Source: Pseudotabrizicola sp.
GTDB taxonomy: Bacteria > Pseudomonadota > Alphaproteobacteria > Rhodobacterales > Rhodobacteraceae
Assembly: GCF_030684215.1 (NCBI RefSeq)
Contig: NZ_JAUXOV010000041.1
Span: forward strand, 1 to 64,000
Reading direction: 5' to 3'
Length of the DNA: 64,000 bases
Shown: one piece after another, positions 1-9,810 of the stretch
Layout: each line of letters begins with the position of its first letter
Position numbering within the stretch: the first letter of the stretch is position 1
Made by a program: the position numbers and the translations under genes
Notes under the pieces: model-generated
Seen by the model: the letters and a program-made list of their open reading frames with translations, nothing else
Database searches by the model: none
What the model was told of the DNA's origin: nothing

Positions 1-42
1 CCCGGGATATTTTTGAACAGGTAATGACAAGGGAGCGGCGCG

Positions 43-1497
43 ATGGCTTCGACAGTGATCAAGGGCGGAACGGTGGTAACGGCGGATCTGTCCTATGTGG
101 CGGATGTGAAGGTCGAGGGCGGCGTGATTGTCGAGATCGGCGCCGGGTTGACGGGCGACAGCGTGCTGGATGCCTCTGGCTGCTATGTCATGCCTGGTGG
201 GATTGATCCGCATACGCATCTGGAGATGCCGTTTATGGGCACTTACAGCGCGGATGATTTTGAGAGTGGCACCCGCGCGGCACTGGCGGGCGGCACGACA
301 ATGGTGGTCGATTTTGTGCTGCCGGGCCAAGGGCAGGGGCTGATGGATGCCGCAAGCATGTGGCACAACAAATCTGGCCGCGCGCATTGCGATTATTCCT
401 ACCACATGGCGGTGACATGGTGGGGGGAAAAGGTCTGGGAGGGGATGGAAGACAGCGTGAAGGCTGGCATCACCAGCTTCAAGCATTTCCTTGCCTATAA
501 GGGCGCGCTGATGGTCAATGATGACGAGCTATTCGCCAGCTTTCGCCGTGTGGGCGAGTTGGGCGGGCTGGCCATGGTCCATGCCGAGAATGGCGATGTG
601 GTGGCGGAGCTGACTGCTAAGCTGCTGGCCGAGGGCAATACCGGGCCTGAGGCGCATGCCTATTCCCGCCCACCGCAGGTGGAGGGCGAGGCGACCAACC
701 GGGCCATCATGATTGCCGATATGGCCGGTGTGCCTCTGTATGTCGTGCATGTGTCCTGCGAAGACGGCCACGAGGCCATTCGACGGGCGCGCCAGCAGGG
801 CAAGCGGGTGTGGGGCGAGCCGCTGATCCAGCATCTGACGCTGGACGAGTCGGAGTATTTCCACCCCGACTGGGACCATGCCGCACGCCGGGTGATGAGC
901 CCGCCCTTCCGCAACAAAGCGCATCAGGACAGCCTGTGGGCGGGCCTGATGTCGGGGTCTTTGTCGGTGGTGGCGACCGACCATTGCGCCTTTACCACCG
1001 AGCAGAAGCGCTTTGGCCGCGGCGATTTCTCCAAGATCCCCAACGGCACGGGGGGGCTTGAGGACCGCTTGCCGATGTTGTGGACCCATGGGGTGGGCAC
1101 CGGGCGGATGACGCCGAATGAATTTGTGGCCGTGACCAGCACCAATATTGCCAAGATCATGAACTGCTATCCGAAAAAGGGGGCGGTTCTGGTGGGGGCC
1201 GATGCCGATCTGATCGTCTGGGATCCCGAGCGGAAAAAGACCATTACTGCAAGCGCTCAGCAATCGGCCATTGATTACAATGTGTTCGAAGGCAAAACCG
1301 TGAAGGGGTTGCCGCGTTTCACCCTGACCCGAGGCCATGTCGCAGTGACCGAAGGGGCCATGACCTGTCGTGAAGGCCATGGCCAGTTTGTCGCGCGTGA
1401 GGCACGCCCCCCGGTCAACCGCGCGCTGAGCCAGTGGAAAGACCTGACCGCGCCCCGGCCCGTGCTGCGCAGCGGCATCCCCGCGACGGGTGTGTAA
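43..1497 (+). CDS. hydA: Dihydropyrimidinase / D-hydantoinase
   Basis: This 484-residue cyclic amidohydrolase would open the ring of 5,6-dihydrouracil, dihydrothymine or hydantoins in the reductive pyrimidine catabolic pathway, in the cytoplasm. The metal-binding HTH of the amidohydrolase fold is visible as GGIDPHTHLEMPF near residue 55; SFKHFLAYKGA near residue 146 carries the lysine position that is carbamylated in this family; later come VHVSCEDG and the ATDHCAF aspartate. Length fits the family. The ATG follows GGGAG. The next gene starts 5 bases after the stop and encodes an importer, so uptake and degradation are probably co-expressed. Specificity between dihydropyrimidine and hydantoin cannot be read from sequence. 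Confidence 0.93.
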   Translation: MASTVIKGGTVVTADLSYVADVKVEGGVIVEIGAGLTGDSVLDASGCYVMPGGIDPHTHLEMPFMGTYSADDFESGTRAALAGGTTMVVDFVLPGQGQGLMDAASMWHNKSGRAHCDYSYHMAVTWWGEKVWEGMEDSVKAGITSFKHFLAYKGALMVNDDELFASFRRVGELGGLAMVHAENGDVVAELTAKLLAEGNTGPEAHAYSRPPQVEGEATNRAIMIADMAGVPLYVVHVSCEDGHEAIRRARQQGKRVWGEPLIQHLTLDESEYFHPDWDHAARRVMSPPFRNKAHQDSLWAGLMSGSLSVVATDHCAFTTEQKRFGRGDFSKIPNGTGGLEDRLPMLWTHGVGTGRMTPNEFVAVTSTNIAKIMNCYPKKGAVLVGADADLIVWDPERKKTITASAQQSAIDYNVFEGKTVKGLPRFTLTRGHVAVTEGAMTCREGHGQFVAREARPPVNRALSQWKDLTAPRPVLRSGIPATGV

Positions 1498-1502
1498 GCA
1501 GC

Positions 1503-2300
1503 ATGAAAGACACGACACAAATCGGCCAGCCGGTGATTGAGGCGCGCGATCTGGATCTGACCTTTCAGACCGGGGATGGCCCGGTTCTTGCGCTCAAAGA
1601 CGTGAACCTGACCATAAACAAAGGCGATTTTGTCAGTTTTATTGGTCCCTCTGGCTGTGGAAAGACCACCTTTCTGCGCTGTATTGCAGCGTTGGAGCAT
1701 CCGACGGCTGGCACGTTGACTGTCAACGGCCTGACGCCGGATGACGCGCGCATGCGCCGCGCCTATGGCTATGTGTTTCAGGCGGCGGGGCTGTATCCAT
1801 GGCGCACAATTGCAGGAAATGTGAAACTTCCGCTGGAAATTATGGGGTTTTCACGCGCCGAGCAGGAAGAACGTGTTCGAAAAGTGCTAGAACTGGTGGA
1901 GCTTGCGGGCTTTGGCGGCAAGTTTCCCTGGCAGCTTTCGGGGGGCATGCAACAGCGCGCCAGCATCGCGCGCGCGCTGGCTTTTGATGCCGACATCTTG
2001 CTGATGGACGAACCCTTTGGCGCACTGGATGAAATTGTGCGTGACCGCCTTAACGAGGAGGTGCTGAAGTTGTGGGCGCGCACGGGCAAGACCATCGGCT
2101 TTGTCACCCATTCGATCCCCGAGGCGGTGTATCTGTCCACCAAGATCGTGGTGATGTCGCCCCGACCCGGACGGATCACCGATGTCATCGACAGCCCGCT
2201 GCCGCGCGAGCGTCCCTTGGACATCCGCGACAGTCGCGCGTTTATAGAGATTGCGCACCGGGTGCGTGAAGGCCTGCGCGCGGGGCATCATGATGACTGA
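1503..2300 (+). CDS. ABC transporter ATP-binding protein (nitrate/taurine/NMT1 type)
   Basis: This 265-residue cytoplasmic ATPase powers the importer encoded by the next three genes. Walker A is GPSGCGKTT, the signature is LSGGMQQRASIARAL, Walker B is ILLMDEPFGALDE, and an H-loop follows in VTHSIPEA. This pattern is typical of the SsuB/TauB/ThiZ group. The start chosen is the ATG 5 bases after the dihydropyrimidinase stop; the frame is open further upstream but that part overlaps hydA. Its end overlaps the next gene's start by about 10 bases, suggesting translational coupling. The substrate is inferred from the neighbouring enzyme to be a pyrimidine-related compound. Confidence 0.9.
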   Translation: MKDTTQIGQPVIEARDLDLTFQTGDGPVLALKDVNLTINKGDFVSFIGPSGCGKTTFLRCIAALEHPTAGTLTVNGLTPDDARMRRAYGYVFQAAGLYPWRTIAGNVKLPLEIMGFSRAEQEERVRKVLELVELAGFGGKFPWQLSGGMQQRASIARALAFDADILLMDEPFGALDEIVRDRLNEEVLKLWARTGKTIGFVTHSIPEAVYLSTKIVVMSPRPGRITDVIDSPLPRERPLDIRDSRAFIEIAHRVREGLRAGHHDD

Positions 2301-3162
2301 CCGCGCCCTGCCCGTTCTAACCGTGCTGTTGGCGATTTTTGCGCTTTGGTATGCGGCGGCGGTGTGGATGAATGCCAAATGGGTTTATGATCAGGCGAGC
2401 CGGGCAGGCACCACAGTGACCTTGGCCGAGGTTATCCCGCAGACCATGGCGCAGCCCCGGCCGCTACTGCCTCCGCCGCACCAGGTGGCGACAGAGTTGT
2501 GGAAAGGCGTCGCCGCGCAGGCAGTGACCTCCAAACGCAGTCTGGTTTATCATGGCTATGTCACCTTTCGCGGCACCATGATGGGTTTTGCCCTTGGCAT
2601 CGCGTTGGGAGTCGGTCTTGCCATGGCCATTGTGCGATTCCGGGTGATGGAACTGAGCGTGATGCCTTGGGCGATCATCAGCCAGACCATCCCCATCGTG
2701 GCGCTGGCGCCGATGATCCTGACGGTGTCAAACCAGATGGGGATTGATAACCGAGAGGTGCCAAAGGCCATCATCTCGGCATACCTTTCGTTTTTTCCGG
2801 TGCTGGTCAGCATGGTCAAGGGCTTGCGCAGCCCTGATCAGATGCAGCTTGATCTTCTGTCCACATATGGTGCGTCTCAGGGGCAGACCTTCTGGAAGCT
2901 GCGGTTGCCCGCTTCGATGCCGTATTTCTTTGCCTCTCTGAAGGTGGCGATTGCTGCGGCGCTTGTCGGCACCATCATCGGCGAACTGCCAACCGGTGCG
3001 ATCGAGGGCCTTGGCGCGCGCATGCTGATCGGTTCGCAATTCGGTGAACCCCTGATCATGTGGGCGGCGCTGTTTGCCGCAGCCATTCTGGCGGGTGGGC
3101 TTATCGTGATCGTCGGGCTGATCGAACGGATGGCACGGGCAAGAATGGGAGCACCGGCATGA
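2290..3162 (+). CDS. ABC transporter permease (binding-protein-dependent, SsuC/ThiX-like)
   Basis: An inner-membrane permease of about 290 residues. A hydrophobic N-terminal helix (LPVLTVLLAIFALWYAAAVW) is followed by a periplasmic stretch and a block of membrane helices. The coupling loop is near YGASQGQTFWKLRLPASMPY, matching the EAA motif of this permease family. Two adjacent ATG codons (2290 and 2293) are possible starts, both overlapping the end of the ATPase gene. It ends in an ATGA overlap with a second permease, so the transporter membrane part is probably a heterodimer of the two. The substrate is not readable from sequence. Confidence 0.88.
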   Translation: MMTDRALPVLTVLLAIFALWYAAAVWMNAKWVYDQASRAGTTVTLAEVIPQTMAQPRPLLPPPHQVATELWKGVAAQAVTSKRSLVYHGYVTFRGTMMGFALGIALGVGLAMAIVRFRVMELSVMPWAIISQTIPIVALAPMILTVSNQMGIDNREVPKAIISAYLSFFPVLVSMVKGLRSPDQMQLDLLSTYGASQGQTFWKLRLPASMPYFFASLKVAIAAALVGTIIGELPTGAIEGLGARMLIGSQFGEPLIMWAALFAAAILAGGLIVIVGLIERMARARMGAPA

Positions 3163-4004
3163 TCTGGCTTGTGGGGGCTGTGCTGGTGTGGCTGGGAGCA
3201 TGGGCGCTGAATGTGCGGTTGGCCGCCAGTGCGTTTGGCCGCACACGGGCGGGCCGGCTTGCGGTGGCCACGCTGTTCGGCATCACCCTTCTGGTGCTGT
3301 GGGAAGGGCTGGTGCGCGGCCTTGCGGTGTCGCCGATCATCCTGCCGGGGCCATCGGTGATCGGCCCAAAGATAGCGGCCTCGCTGCCAACCCTTTGGGC
3401 CGATTTCGTGCAAACCGTGGTCAAGGGTGCATTGAGCGGTTTTGCCATCGGCACGGCTGCCGCCTTTGTCGCCGCCATCGCCATCGACCGCTCGCCGTTC
3501 CTGCAAAAGGGCCTGCTGCCTATCGGCAACTTTGTCTCGGCCCTGCCCATCGTCGGCCTCGCCCCGGTGCTGGTGATGTGGTTCGGCTTTGACTGGCACT
3601 CCAAAGCGGCGGTGGTGGTGGTGATGGTGTTCTTTCCGCTCTTGGTCAACATGGTGGCGGGGCTTCAGGCCACCGACCCATTGCACCGCGACCTGATGGC
3701 AACCTATTCAGCCAGCTACCCGCAAAGGCTGATGAAACTGCGCCTGCCTGCCGCGATGCCCTTCTTCTTCAACGGGCTGAAAATCGCCGCCACTCTGGCG
3801 CTGATCGGCGCTATTGTTGCCGAGTTTTTCGGCAGTCCGATTGTCGGGATGGGGTTCCGGATCTCGACAGAGGTGGGAAGACTGGGGCTTGATATGGTCT
3901 GGGCCACAATCGCAGTGGCGGCGCTGTCCGGTTCGGCGCTGTATGGTCTGATCGCGCTGATCGAATCCCGGGTGACGTTCTGGCACCCGAGCCAACGGAA
4001 ATAA
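3159..4004 (+). CDS. ABC transporter permease, second subunit
   Basis: This 281-residue inner-membrane permease belongs to the same family as the preceding one and probably pairs with it. The EAA-type loop is seen in YSASYPQRLMKLRLPAAMPF, with hydrophobic helices on both sides. The start overlaps the upstream stop as ATGA, giving a protein that begins MIWLVGAVLVWLG. Forty-eight bases separate its stop from the binding-protein gene, enough for a fresh ribosome binding site (GGAGG) before that gene. The two permeases share the layout FF(P)LLV(N/S)MV followed by the EAA loop, suggesting an old duplication. Confidence 0.88.
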   Translation: MIWLVGAVLVWLGAWALNVRLAASAFGRTRAGRLAVATLFGITLLVLWEGLVRGLAVSPIILPGPSVIGPKIAASLPTLWADFVQTVVKGALSGFAIGTAAAFVAAIAIDRSPFLQKGLLPIGNFVSALPIVGLAPVLVMWFGFDWHSKAAVVVVMVFFPLLVNMVAGLQATDPLHRDLMATYSASYPQRLMKLRLPAAMPFFFNGLKIAATLALIGAIVAEFFGSPIVGMGFRISTEVGRLGLDMVWATIAVAALSGSALYGLIALIESRVTFWHPSQRK

Positions 4005-4052
4005 CAAAAGCAAACCGCCCCCGTCCGAGGGGCACAACACGGAGGTCTAAAC

Positions 4053-5039
4053 ATGAAGAAGTTTCTCACCGCAGCCGCCTTGGCCAGCCTGGCCACCAGC
4101 GCGCAGGCCGAAGATGTGACGCTGCAACTCAAATGGGTGACGCAGGCACAATTCGCAGGCTATTACGTCGCCAAGGACAAGGGCTTTTACGAAGAAGAAG
4201 GCTTGACCGTCACCATCAAACCCGGCGGTCCCGATATTGCCCCGGAACAGGTCATCGCGGGCGGCGGCGCTGATATCATCACCACATGGATGCCCGCCGC
4301 TCTGGCCGCGCGTGAACGCGGCTTGCCGCTGGTAAACATCGCACAGCCTTTCAAAGAGGGCGGGCTGAAATTCACCTGCCTCAAAGACTCTGGCGTAGAG
4401 ACCACGGCGGATTTCCCTGGCCGGACGCTGGGGGTTTGGTTCTTTGGCAATGAATACCCCTTCTACGCCTGGATGGCCAAACTGGGCCTGAACACCGACG
4501 GGGCCGAGGGCGGCGTGACGGTGTTGAAGCAAGCCTTCAACGTAGATGCCCTGTTGCAAAAGCAGGCTGATTGCATCTCGGTCATGTCCTACAACGAATA
4601 TGGTCAGGTGATCGACGCGGGCATCAGCGAGGACCAGCTGGTGACCTTTACCTATAAGGATGAGGGCGTGGGCGTGCTGGAGGACGGGCTCTATGTGCTT
4701 GAAGACCGGCTGGCAGATCCTGCGTTTGTCGAGACCATGGCCAAATTTGTCCGTGCCTCGATGAAGGGCTGGAAATATGCCGAAGCCAACCCGGATGAAG
4801 CCGCCGAAATCATTGTCGAGAACGACGAGTCCGGTGCACAACGGCTGGAGCATCAGCAATACATGATGTCTGAAGTTGCCAAGCTGACCGCAGGCAGCGA
4901 CGGAAAACTTGATCCGGCAGATTTCGATCAGACCGTCGCCACCCTGCTGGCCGCTGTCTCGCCCGACAACCCGGCCATCACCAAAGCCCCCGAAGGCATG
5001 GCGTGGACCCATGCCGTGACCGATATCGCCCTTAAATAA
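4053..5039 (+). CDS. ABC transporter substrate-binding protein, NMT1/THI5 family
   Basis: A 328-residue periplasmic solute receptor. The N-terminus is a Sec signal (KKFLTAAALASLATSAQAED, cleavage after AQA). The body starts with LQLKWVTQAQFAGYYVAKDKG, the hallmark opening of the NMT1/THI5 group, whose members bind pyrimidine-like ligands such as the thiamin precursor HMP or formyl-aminopyrimidine, or riboflavin. GGGADI and NEYPFYAWM follow. A GGAGG ribosome site lies 8 bases before the ATG. Position next to dihydropyrimidinase supports a pyrimidine or hydantoin ligand, but this is inference. Confidence 0.9.
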   Translation: MKKFLTAAALASLATSAQAEDVTLQLKWVTQAQFAGYYVAKDKGFYEEEGLTVTIKPGGPDIAPEQVIAGGGADIITTWMPAALAARERGLPLVNIAQPFKEGGLKFTCLKDSGVETTADFPGRTLGVWFFGNEYPFYAWMAKLGLNTDGAEGGVTVLKQAFNVDALLQKQADCISVMSYNEYGQVIDAGISEDQLVTFTYKDEGVGVLEDGLYVLEDRLADPAFVETMAKFVRASMKGWKYAEANPDEAAEIIVENDESGAQRLEHQQYMMSEVAKLTAGSDGKLDPADFDQTVATLLAAVSPDNPAITKAPEGMAWTHAVTDIALK

Positions 5040-5060
5040 GGCGAGCGCCCGGTTTTTTGT

Positions 5061-5088
5061 CGCGCCCGATAGAGCCATATCGGGCGCG
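5061..5088. terminator. Perfect 10-bp inverted repeat after the transporter operon
   Basis: Arms CGCGCCCGAT and ATCGGGCGCG enclose an 8-base loop, 21 bases after the binding-protein stop. There is no T-run on the 3' side, so this is a terminator-like or mRNA 3'-end stabilising hairpin rather than a textbook intrinsic terminator. Confidence 0.55.
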
Positions 5089-5131
5089 GCCCCTTGCAGA
5101 TCCTGCGGACGGGGGACCAGCCCCCGACCCC

Positions 5132-5197
5132 CGGAGTATTTTCACCAAGATGAATGGGCATTGCTGCTTTTGAAATACTCCCGCGCGGAGCGCAGCC
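5132..5197. repeat. Composite dispersed intergenic repeat (both modules)
   Basis: Two modules sit side by side between convergent genes. Module A (5132-5154) reads CGGAGTATTTTCACCAAGAT then GAA. Module B (5159-5197) has CATTGCTGCTTTTGAAATAC followed by TCCCGCGCGGAGCGC. Relatives of A occur near 31615, 41702, 51065 (inverted) and 61676; relatives of B near 25063, 39909 and 44212. All lie outside coding regions, most just past a stop codon. Confidence 0.8.
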
Positions 5198-5215
5198 ACG
5201 CTTACCGCACGTGCC

Positions 5216-6499
5216 TCAGTCAAGGTGATGGCGGATACGGCGCACCATCAGCCATACCGCCACGAGAACAATGGGTGTCAGGATGGCGGTGCCCATGCCC
5301 TTGCTGATGCCCAAAGCCTCGGTCACCGGATAGGTCGCATAGCTGGCCAGATTGATCGCGTAATAGCTGATTGCCACGGTGGACAGGCCTTCGACCGTGC
5401 GTTGCAGGCGAAGTTGCACATCGGCGCGGCGGTCCATCGATTCCAGCAGTTTTTGGTTCTGGGCAGATCGGTCCACATCGACACGCGTGCTGAGCAATTC
5501 CGCCGCGCGGGCCGCGCGTTCGGCCATGCTGCGCAACCGGCTTTCAGCCGATTTCACCGTGCGCATCGCCGGATCATAGCGGCGCATCATGAATTCGGCG
5601 AAGGTCTGACGCCCGTTGATGCGGATTTCTCGCATCACCTGAATACGTTGGTTCACGATCGCCTCGTAGGCGGCGGTGGCCCCAAAGCGGAAGGTGTATT
5701 TCACCGACAGACTTTCCAGTTCGGCCGAGATCGCCAGCAGGTCATGCAGCATCGTCTCGGCGCTGCGATCTGTGCCGTCCAGTGCCGTCACCAACCCTGA
5801 CAACCGTGGGTCGAGCGCGTTGAGCCGGGCGTTCAGGTGGCGCACCCGCATCAGGGCCAGCATTGACATGGCGCGGTAGGTTTCCACCTCGCACAGCCGC
5901 TGCACGATCCGGCCAATCCGGCGTGATGATGTGCCGGGCCGTACGAAGACCGCAAAGCGCATGTGGCCAGCGGTATCAATGCGGAAATCACCCGCAACAA
6001 TCGCAGCCCCATCCACGACCTTGGACACGGCAAGGCTCTCGCCGACAAACCAGTCTTCCAGCTTTGCCAGCGCCGCGGCCTCATCGTCAGGCATATGCTC
6101 AATGCGGATCAGCAAAGAGCACAGCCGCTTGCCCGGAGCTTGCGACAGCCAGTCTTCGGGGAAAACCTCGGCTTCGGCCGGGTCAAAGGGCCGGGCAGAG
6201 ACACCTTTGGCGAAGGAAGAATAGGTCACAAACTCGGTGTGGCTTTCCCACTTCAGCTGATTGCGGCCAATTTCGCCAAAGAAATGGGTCGCCTCGGGCT
6301 GCGGATGCGCGCCGCCGTTGCGATCCAAAAGGTCGATCAGATGCCTGCGGTCGCGGTCACGGTCACGGTTGGCCGCGTCTTCGGGCTCTTTGATTGCCAG
6401 ATAAACGGCTGTTCCCGGCACATCCAACGCCGGAAACGGTCGCGCATGCAACTCGTTCACGATGGTATAGCGCTGCGGGTGATCGGCAAAACTGCTCAT
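5216..6499 (-). CDS. DUF3422 family protein with C-terminal membrane anchor
   Basis: A 427-residue protein of unknown biochemical function that I recognise as the DUF3422 family. It opens with an NELHARPFP motif near the N-terminus, has a long mostly helical middle, and ends with two hydrophobic segments (about YYAINLASYATYPVTEALG and TAILTPIVLVAVWLMVRR), so it is probably anchored in the inner membrane by its C-terminus. The ATG at 6499 is preferred; a GTG 15 bases upstream is possible. A hexamer repeat in the DNA gives the RDRDRDRR stretch near residue 45. It is transcribed towards the ABC importer, and nothing around it explains its role. Confidence 0.85.
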   Translation of the reverse strand: MSSFADHPQRYTIVNELHARPFPALDVPGTAVYLAIKEPEDAANRDRDRDRRHLIDLLDRNGGAHPQPEATHFFGEIGRNQLKWESHTEFVTYSSFAKGVSARPFDPAEAEVFPEDWLSQAPGKRLCSLLIRIEHMPDDEAAALAKLEDWFVGESLAVSKVVDGAAIVAGDFRIDTAGHMRFAVFVRPGTSSRRIGRIVQRLCEVETYRAMSMLALMRVRHLNARLNALDPRLSGLVTALDGTDRSAETMLHDLLAISAELESLSVKYTFRFGATAAYEAIVNQRIQVMREIRINGRQTFAEFMMRRYDPAMRTVKSAESRLRSMAERAARAAELLSTRVDVDRSAQNQKLLESMDRRADVQLRLQRTVEGLSTVAISYYAINLASYATYPVTEALGISKGMGTAILTPIVLVAVWLMVRRIRHHLD

Positions 6500-6610
6500 G
6501 AGACGTCTCGGCACAAAGGGAACTTAGTGTCAGTTAGGCTGTTCGCGGCGTGGAGCAAAAGCGAATTGCCGGAATACCGGGGTATGCTGCGTGGCTGTTG
6601 CGTGAATGCC

Positions 6611-6640
6611 AAAGGCCCCGGCGGATCTGCCGGGGCCTTT
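6611..6640. terminator. Terminator after pntB
   Basis: Perfect 12-bp stem (AAAGGCCCCGGC and GCCGGGGCCTTT) with a 6-base loop, 28 bases past the pntB stop. The stem ends in AAA/TTT, so it could work in both directions, mainly for pntB on the minus strand. Confidence 0.75.
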
Positions 6641-6667
6641 GATGATTTTCACCCTGAAGCAATCGGC

Positions 6668-8101
6668 TTAGTCGATCAGCGGCAGCAGCGCATCAAGCGA
6701 CTTTTTCGCATCGCCGTAGAACATCCGGGTGTTGTCTTTGTAAAACAGCGGGTTCTCGATACCCGAATACCCGGTGCCCTGCCCGCGCTTGGACACGAAC
6801 ACCTGCTTTGCTTTCCAGCATTCCAGTACTGGCATGCCAGCGATGGGGCTGTTCGGGTCTTCTTGTGCAGCCGGGTTCACGATATCATTCGAGCCGATCA
6901 CGATGGCCACGTCGGTGGTGGGGAAATCGTCGTTGATCTCGTCCATCTCCAGCACGATGTCATAGGGCACCTTGGCCTCGGCCAGCAGCACGTTCATGTG
7001 GCCGGGCAAACGGCCCGCGACCGGATGGATCGCGAATCGGACATTTTTACCCTTTGCACGCAGCTTGCGGGTCAGTTCGCTCACTGATTGCTGTGCCTGC
7101 GCCACCGCCATGCCATAGCCCGGAATGATGATGATGCTGTCGGCATCGTTCAGGGCAGCGGCCACGCCTTCGGTGTCAATCGCGATTTGCTCGCCGGTGA
7201 CTTCCATCTGTGGCCCCGAGGTGCCGCCGAAGCCGCCAAGGATAACCGAGATGAACGACCGGTTCATCGCTTTGCACATGATGTAGGACAAAATCGCGCC
7301 CGAAGAGCCGACCAGCGCGCCCACCACAATCAGCAGATCGTTGCCAAGCGAGAAGCCGATGGCCGCCGCCGCCCAGCCGGAATAGCTGTTCAGCATCGAC
7401 ACCACGACAGGCATGTCCGCGCCGCCGATGCCCATAATCAGGTGATAGCCGATAAAGAACGCCAGCAGAGTCATCGCGATCAGCGACCAGATTCCGGCAT
7501 CGTTGAAATACAGCACGCCAAGAATGACCGACCCTGCCGCAGCAGCTGCGTTCAGCATATGGCCACCCGGCAGTTTCTGCGCCGTGGTGTTGACCTTGCC
7601 AGCCAGCTTGCCGAACGCAATCACCGACCCGGTAAAGGTCACAGCGCCGATGAACACGCCAAGGAATACCTCAACCCGCAGGATCGAGATCTCAACGGCC
7701 GATTTCTTGGCCAGCAGCGCCGCAAATCCCTCTAGCCCGACGCGAGCGCCCGGCTCCATCGCCAGCACGCGGGTCAGTTCCAGATCGGCGTTGAAGCCGA
7801 CGAACACCGCGGCCAAGCCCACAAGGCTGTGCATCGCGGCCACAAGCTGCGGCATCTCGGTCATTTGCACGCGCTGCGCCACGACATAACCAATAGCGCC
7901 GCCAATGGTGATCATGATCAATGACGCAAACCAGTTGCCCGCGCCCGGTCCCATCAGGGTGGCGACAATGGCAAGCGCCATGCCGACAATCCCATACCAG
8001 ACCGCGCGCTTGGCGCTTTCCTGCCCAGACAGACCGCCCAACGACAGGATGAAAAGAATAGCCGCAACGACATAGGCGGCCGTGGTAAATCCGTAATCCA
8101 T
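6668..8101 (-). CDS. pntB: NAD(P) transhydrogenase subunit beta
   Basis: A 477-residue inner-membrane subunit of the proton-pumping transhydrogenase that makes NADPH from NADH. About nine hydrophobic helices cover the first 270 residues (from [19 protein letters not shown]). The soluble NADP-binding domain III follows, with [29 protein letters not shown] and [14 protein letters not shown], all hallmarks of the family. Length matches the usual 460-480. It starts 12 bases after pntA and is closed by a strong hairpin. In a phototroph this enzyme supplies NADPH for biosynthesis. Confidence 0.97.
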   Translation of the reverse strand: MDYGFTTAAYVVAAILFILSLGGLSGQESAKRAVWYGIVGMALAIVATLMGPGAGNWFASLIMITIGGAIGYVVAQRVQMTEMPQLVAAMHSLVGLAAVFVGFNADLELTRVLAMEPGARVGLEGFAALLAKKSAVEISILRVEVFLGVFIGAVTFTGSVIAFGKLAGKVNTTAQKLPGGHMLNAAAAAGSVILGVLYFNDAGIWSLIAMTLLAFFIGYHLIMGIGGADMPVVVSMLNSYSGWAAAAIGFSLGNDLLIVVGALVGSSGAILSYIMCKAMNRSFISVILGGFGGTSGPQMEVTGEQIAIDTEGVAAALNDADSIIIIPGYGMAVAQAQQSVSELTRKLRAKGKNVRFAIHPVAGRLPGHMNVLLAEAKVPYDIVLEMDEINDDFPTTDVAIVIGSNDIVNPAAQEDPNSPIAGMPVLECWKAKQVFVSKRGQGTGYSGIENPLFYKDNTRMFYGDAKKSLDALLPLID

Positions 8102-8113
8102 GGCTGCGCCCCC

Positions 8114-9691
8114 TTACGATTTCTGGAACATGGCGAGCATGCGCCGGGTGACAAGGAAGCCGCCGAAGATGTTGATTCCGGCCATGAAAACGGAAAGTGC
8201 CGCCAGCAGGATCACAAGATAAGACCCTGACCCAATCTGCATCAGCGCCCCAAGAATGATGATCGACGAGATCGCGTTGGTGATCGCCATCAAGGGCGTG
8301 TGCAAGCTGTGCGACACGTTCCAGATCACCGAGAAGCCGACAAACACCGCCAGTACAAACACAATGAAGTGCTGCATGAAACTGGCCGGGGCCACAAGGC
8401 CAAGGCCAAGCAGCAGCACGCCGCCAATCACCAGCAGACCCACTTGATTGCGGGTCTGTGTCTTGAACGCCGCCACTTCAAGCGCGCGCTTTTCCACCGG
8501 GGTCAGTTCGATCGCCTTTGGCTTTGGTTTGGCCGCTGCAATCGCTGCGATTTTTGGCGGTGGTGGGGGAAATGTCACCGCGCCCTGATGTGTCACGGTG
8601 GCACCACGGATCACGTCATCTTCCATGTTATGCGCAATCACACCGTCTTTCTTTGGTGTCAGATCAGCCAGCATATGACGGATATTATTAGAATAAAGCG
8701 TAGACGCCTGCGCTGCCATCCGGCTTGGGAAATCGGTGTAGCCGACGATGGTCACACCATTTTCCGAAAGCACTTTCTGGTCTGGCACGGTCAGGTCACA
8801 GTTGCCGCCACGCTCGGCGGCCAGATCAATGATCACCGAACCGGGCTTCATCATCGCCACCATATCCGCAGTCCACAGCTTTGGTGCCGGGCGTCCGGGG
8901 ATCAGGGCGGTGGTGATCACGATATCCATCTCTGGCGCGAGTTCACGGAACTTTGCCAGTTGCTTGGCGGCAAAGGCCGGGCTCGACGGGGCCGCATAGC
9001 CGCCCGTTGCCGCGCCATCGGGCAACTCAGAGGCATCAAACTCCAGAAACACGAAATTCGCGCCCATCGATTCGATCTGCTCGGCCACTTCGGGGCGCAC
9101 GTCAAAAGCATTCACAATCGCGCCGAGACTGGTCGCCGTGCCGATGGCGGCAAGGCCAGCCACGCCCGCACCCACGACCAGCACCTTGGCCGGAGGCACC
9201 TTGCCCGCCGCCGTCACCTGACCGGTGAAGAACCGGCCAAAGTTGTTGCCCGCCTCGATCACCGCGCGGTAGCCCGCGATATTGGCCATCGACGACAGCG
9301 CGTCCATCTTTTGTGCGCGGCTGATGCGCGGCACCATATCCATGGCAACCACCGTGGCCCCCTGTGCGGCCACCTGCTCCATCAGCTCTGCGTTCTGTGC
9401 AGGCCAAAAGAACGAGATCAAAGTCTGCCCTGATTTCAGCAGCTTCGCCTCATCCGACTCTGGTCCTCGCACTTTGACCACCACATCGGCAGCGTCGAAA
9501 AGGGCTGCGGCGGTCGGCACGACCTCCACTCCGGCGGCCTGATATGTGGCGTCGGAAAATCCGGCCTTTGCCCCTGCCCCGGCCTGGATCACACATGCAT
9601 GGCCCAGCTTGATCAGCTGCACGGCCGATTCCGGTGTCATGGCGACACGATTCTCGCCCTCGAATATCTCTTTCGGTGCCCCGATTTTCAC
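8114..9691 (-). CDS. pntA: NAD(P) transhydrogenase subunit alpha
   Basis: A 525-residue NADH-binding subunit. The N-terminal part is alanine-dehydrogenase-like ([19 protein letters not shown]), with the Rossmann glycines in [17 protein letters not shown] near residue 170 and the mobile-loop region around [11 protein letters not shown] proline-rich linker ([11 protein letters not shown]) near residue 375 joins a C-terminal membrane domain of about four helices. So this is the single-chain alpha form, not the split PntAA/PntAB form common in some alphaproteobacteria. It lies directly upstream of pntB in one operon; the roughly 120-base upstream gap would hold the promoter. Confidence 0.96.
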   Translation of the reverse strand: MKIGAPKEIFEGENRVAMTPESAVQLIKLGHACVIQAGAGAKAGFSDATYQAAGVEVVPTAAALFDAADVVVKVRGPESDEAKLLKSGQTLISFFWPAQNAELMEQVAAQGATVVAMDMVPRISRAQKMDALSSMANIAGYRAVIEAGNNFGRFFTGQVTAAGKVPPAKVLVVGAGVAGLAAIGTATSLGAIVNAFDVRPEVAEQIESMGANFVFLEFDASELPDGAATGGYAAPSSPAFAAKQLAKFRELAPEMDIVITTALIPGRPAPKLWTADMVAMMKPGSVIIDLAAERGGNCDLTVPDQKVLSENGVTIVGYTDFPSRMAAQASTLYSNNIRHMLADLTPKKDGVIAHNMEDDVIRGATVTHQGAVTFPPPPPKIAAIAAAKPKPKAIELTPVEKRALEVAAFKTQTRNQVGLLVIGGVLLLGLGLVAPASFMQHFIVFVLAVFVGFSVIWNVSHSLHTPLMAITNAISSIIILGALMQIGSGSYLVILLAALSVFMAGINIFGGFLVTRRMLAMFQKS

Positions 9692-9810
9692 AGTATCTCC
9701 CCCGTTTTCAGGTCAGCGCTGCGCCACAGCGCAAAGGTCCGCCTCTCTATTGCGATCCAATTAGCACCGCGCAAGATTATTTCATAGACTTCTACTCATT
9801 TGCGGCATTT

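Noticed and set aside
529-1518. 329-codon open frame on the minus strand opposite the dihydropyrimidinase
   Set aside because: Antisense shadow of a clear gene in GC-rich DNA; the translation is rich in His/Arg/Gln with no domain.
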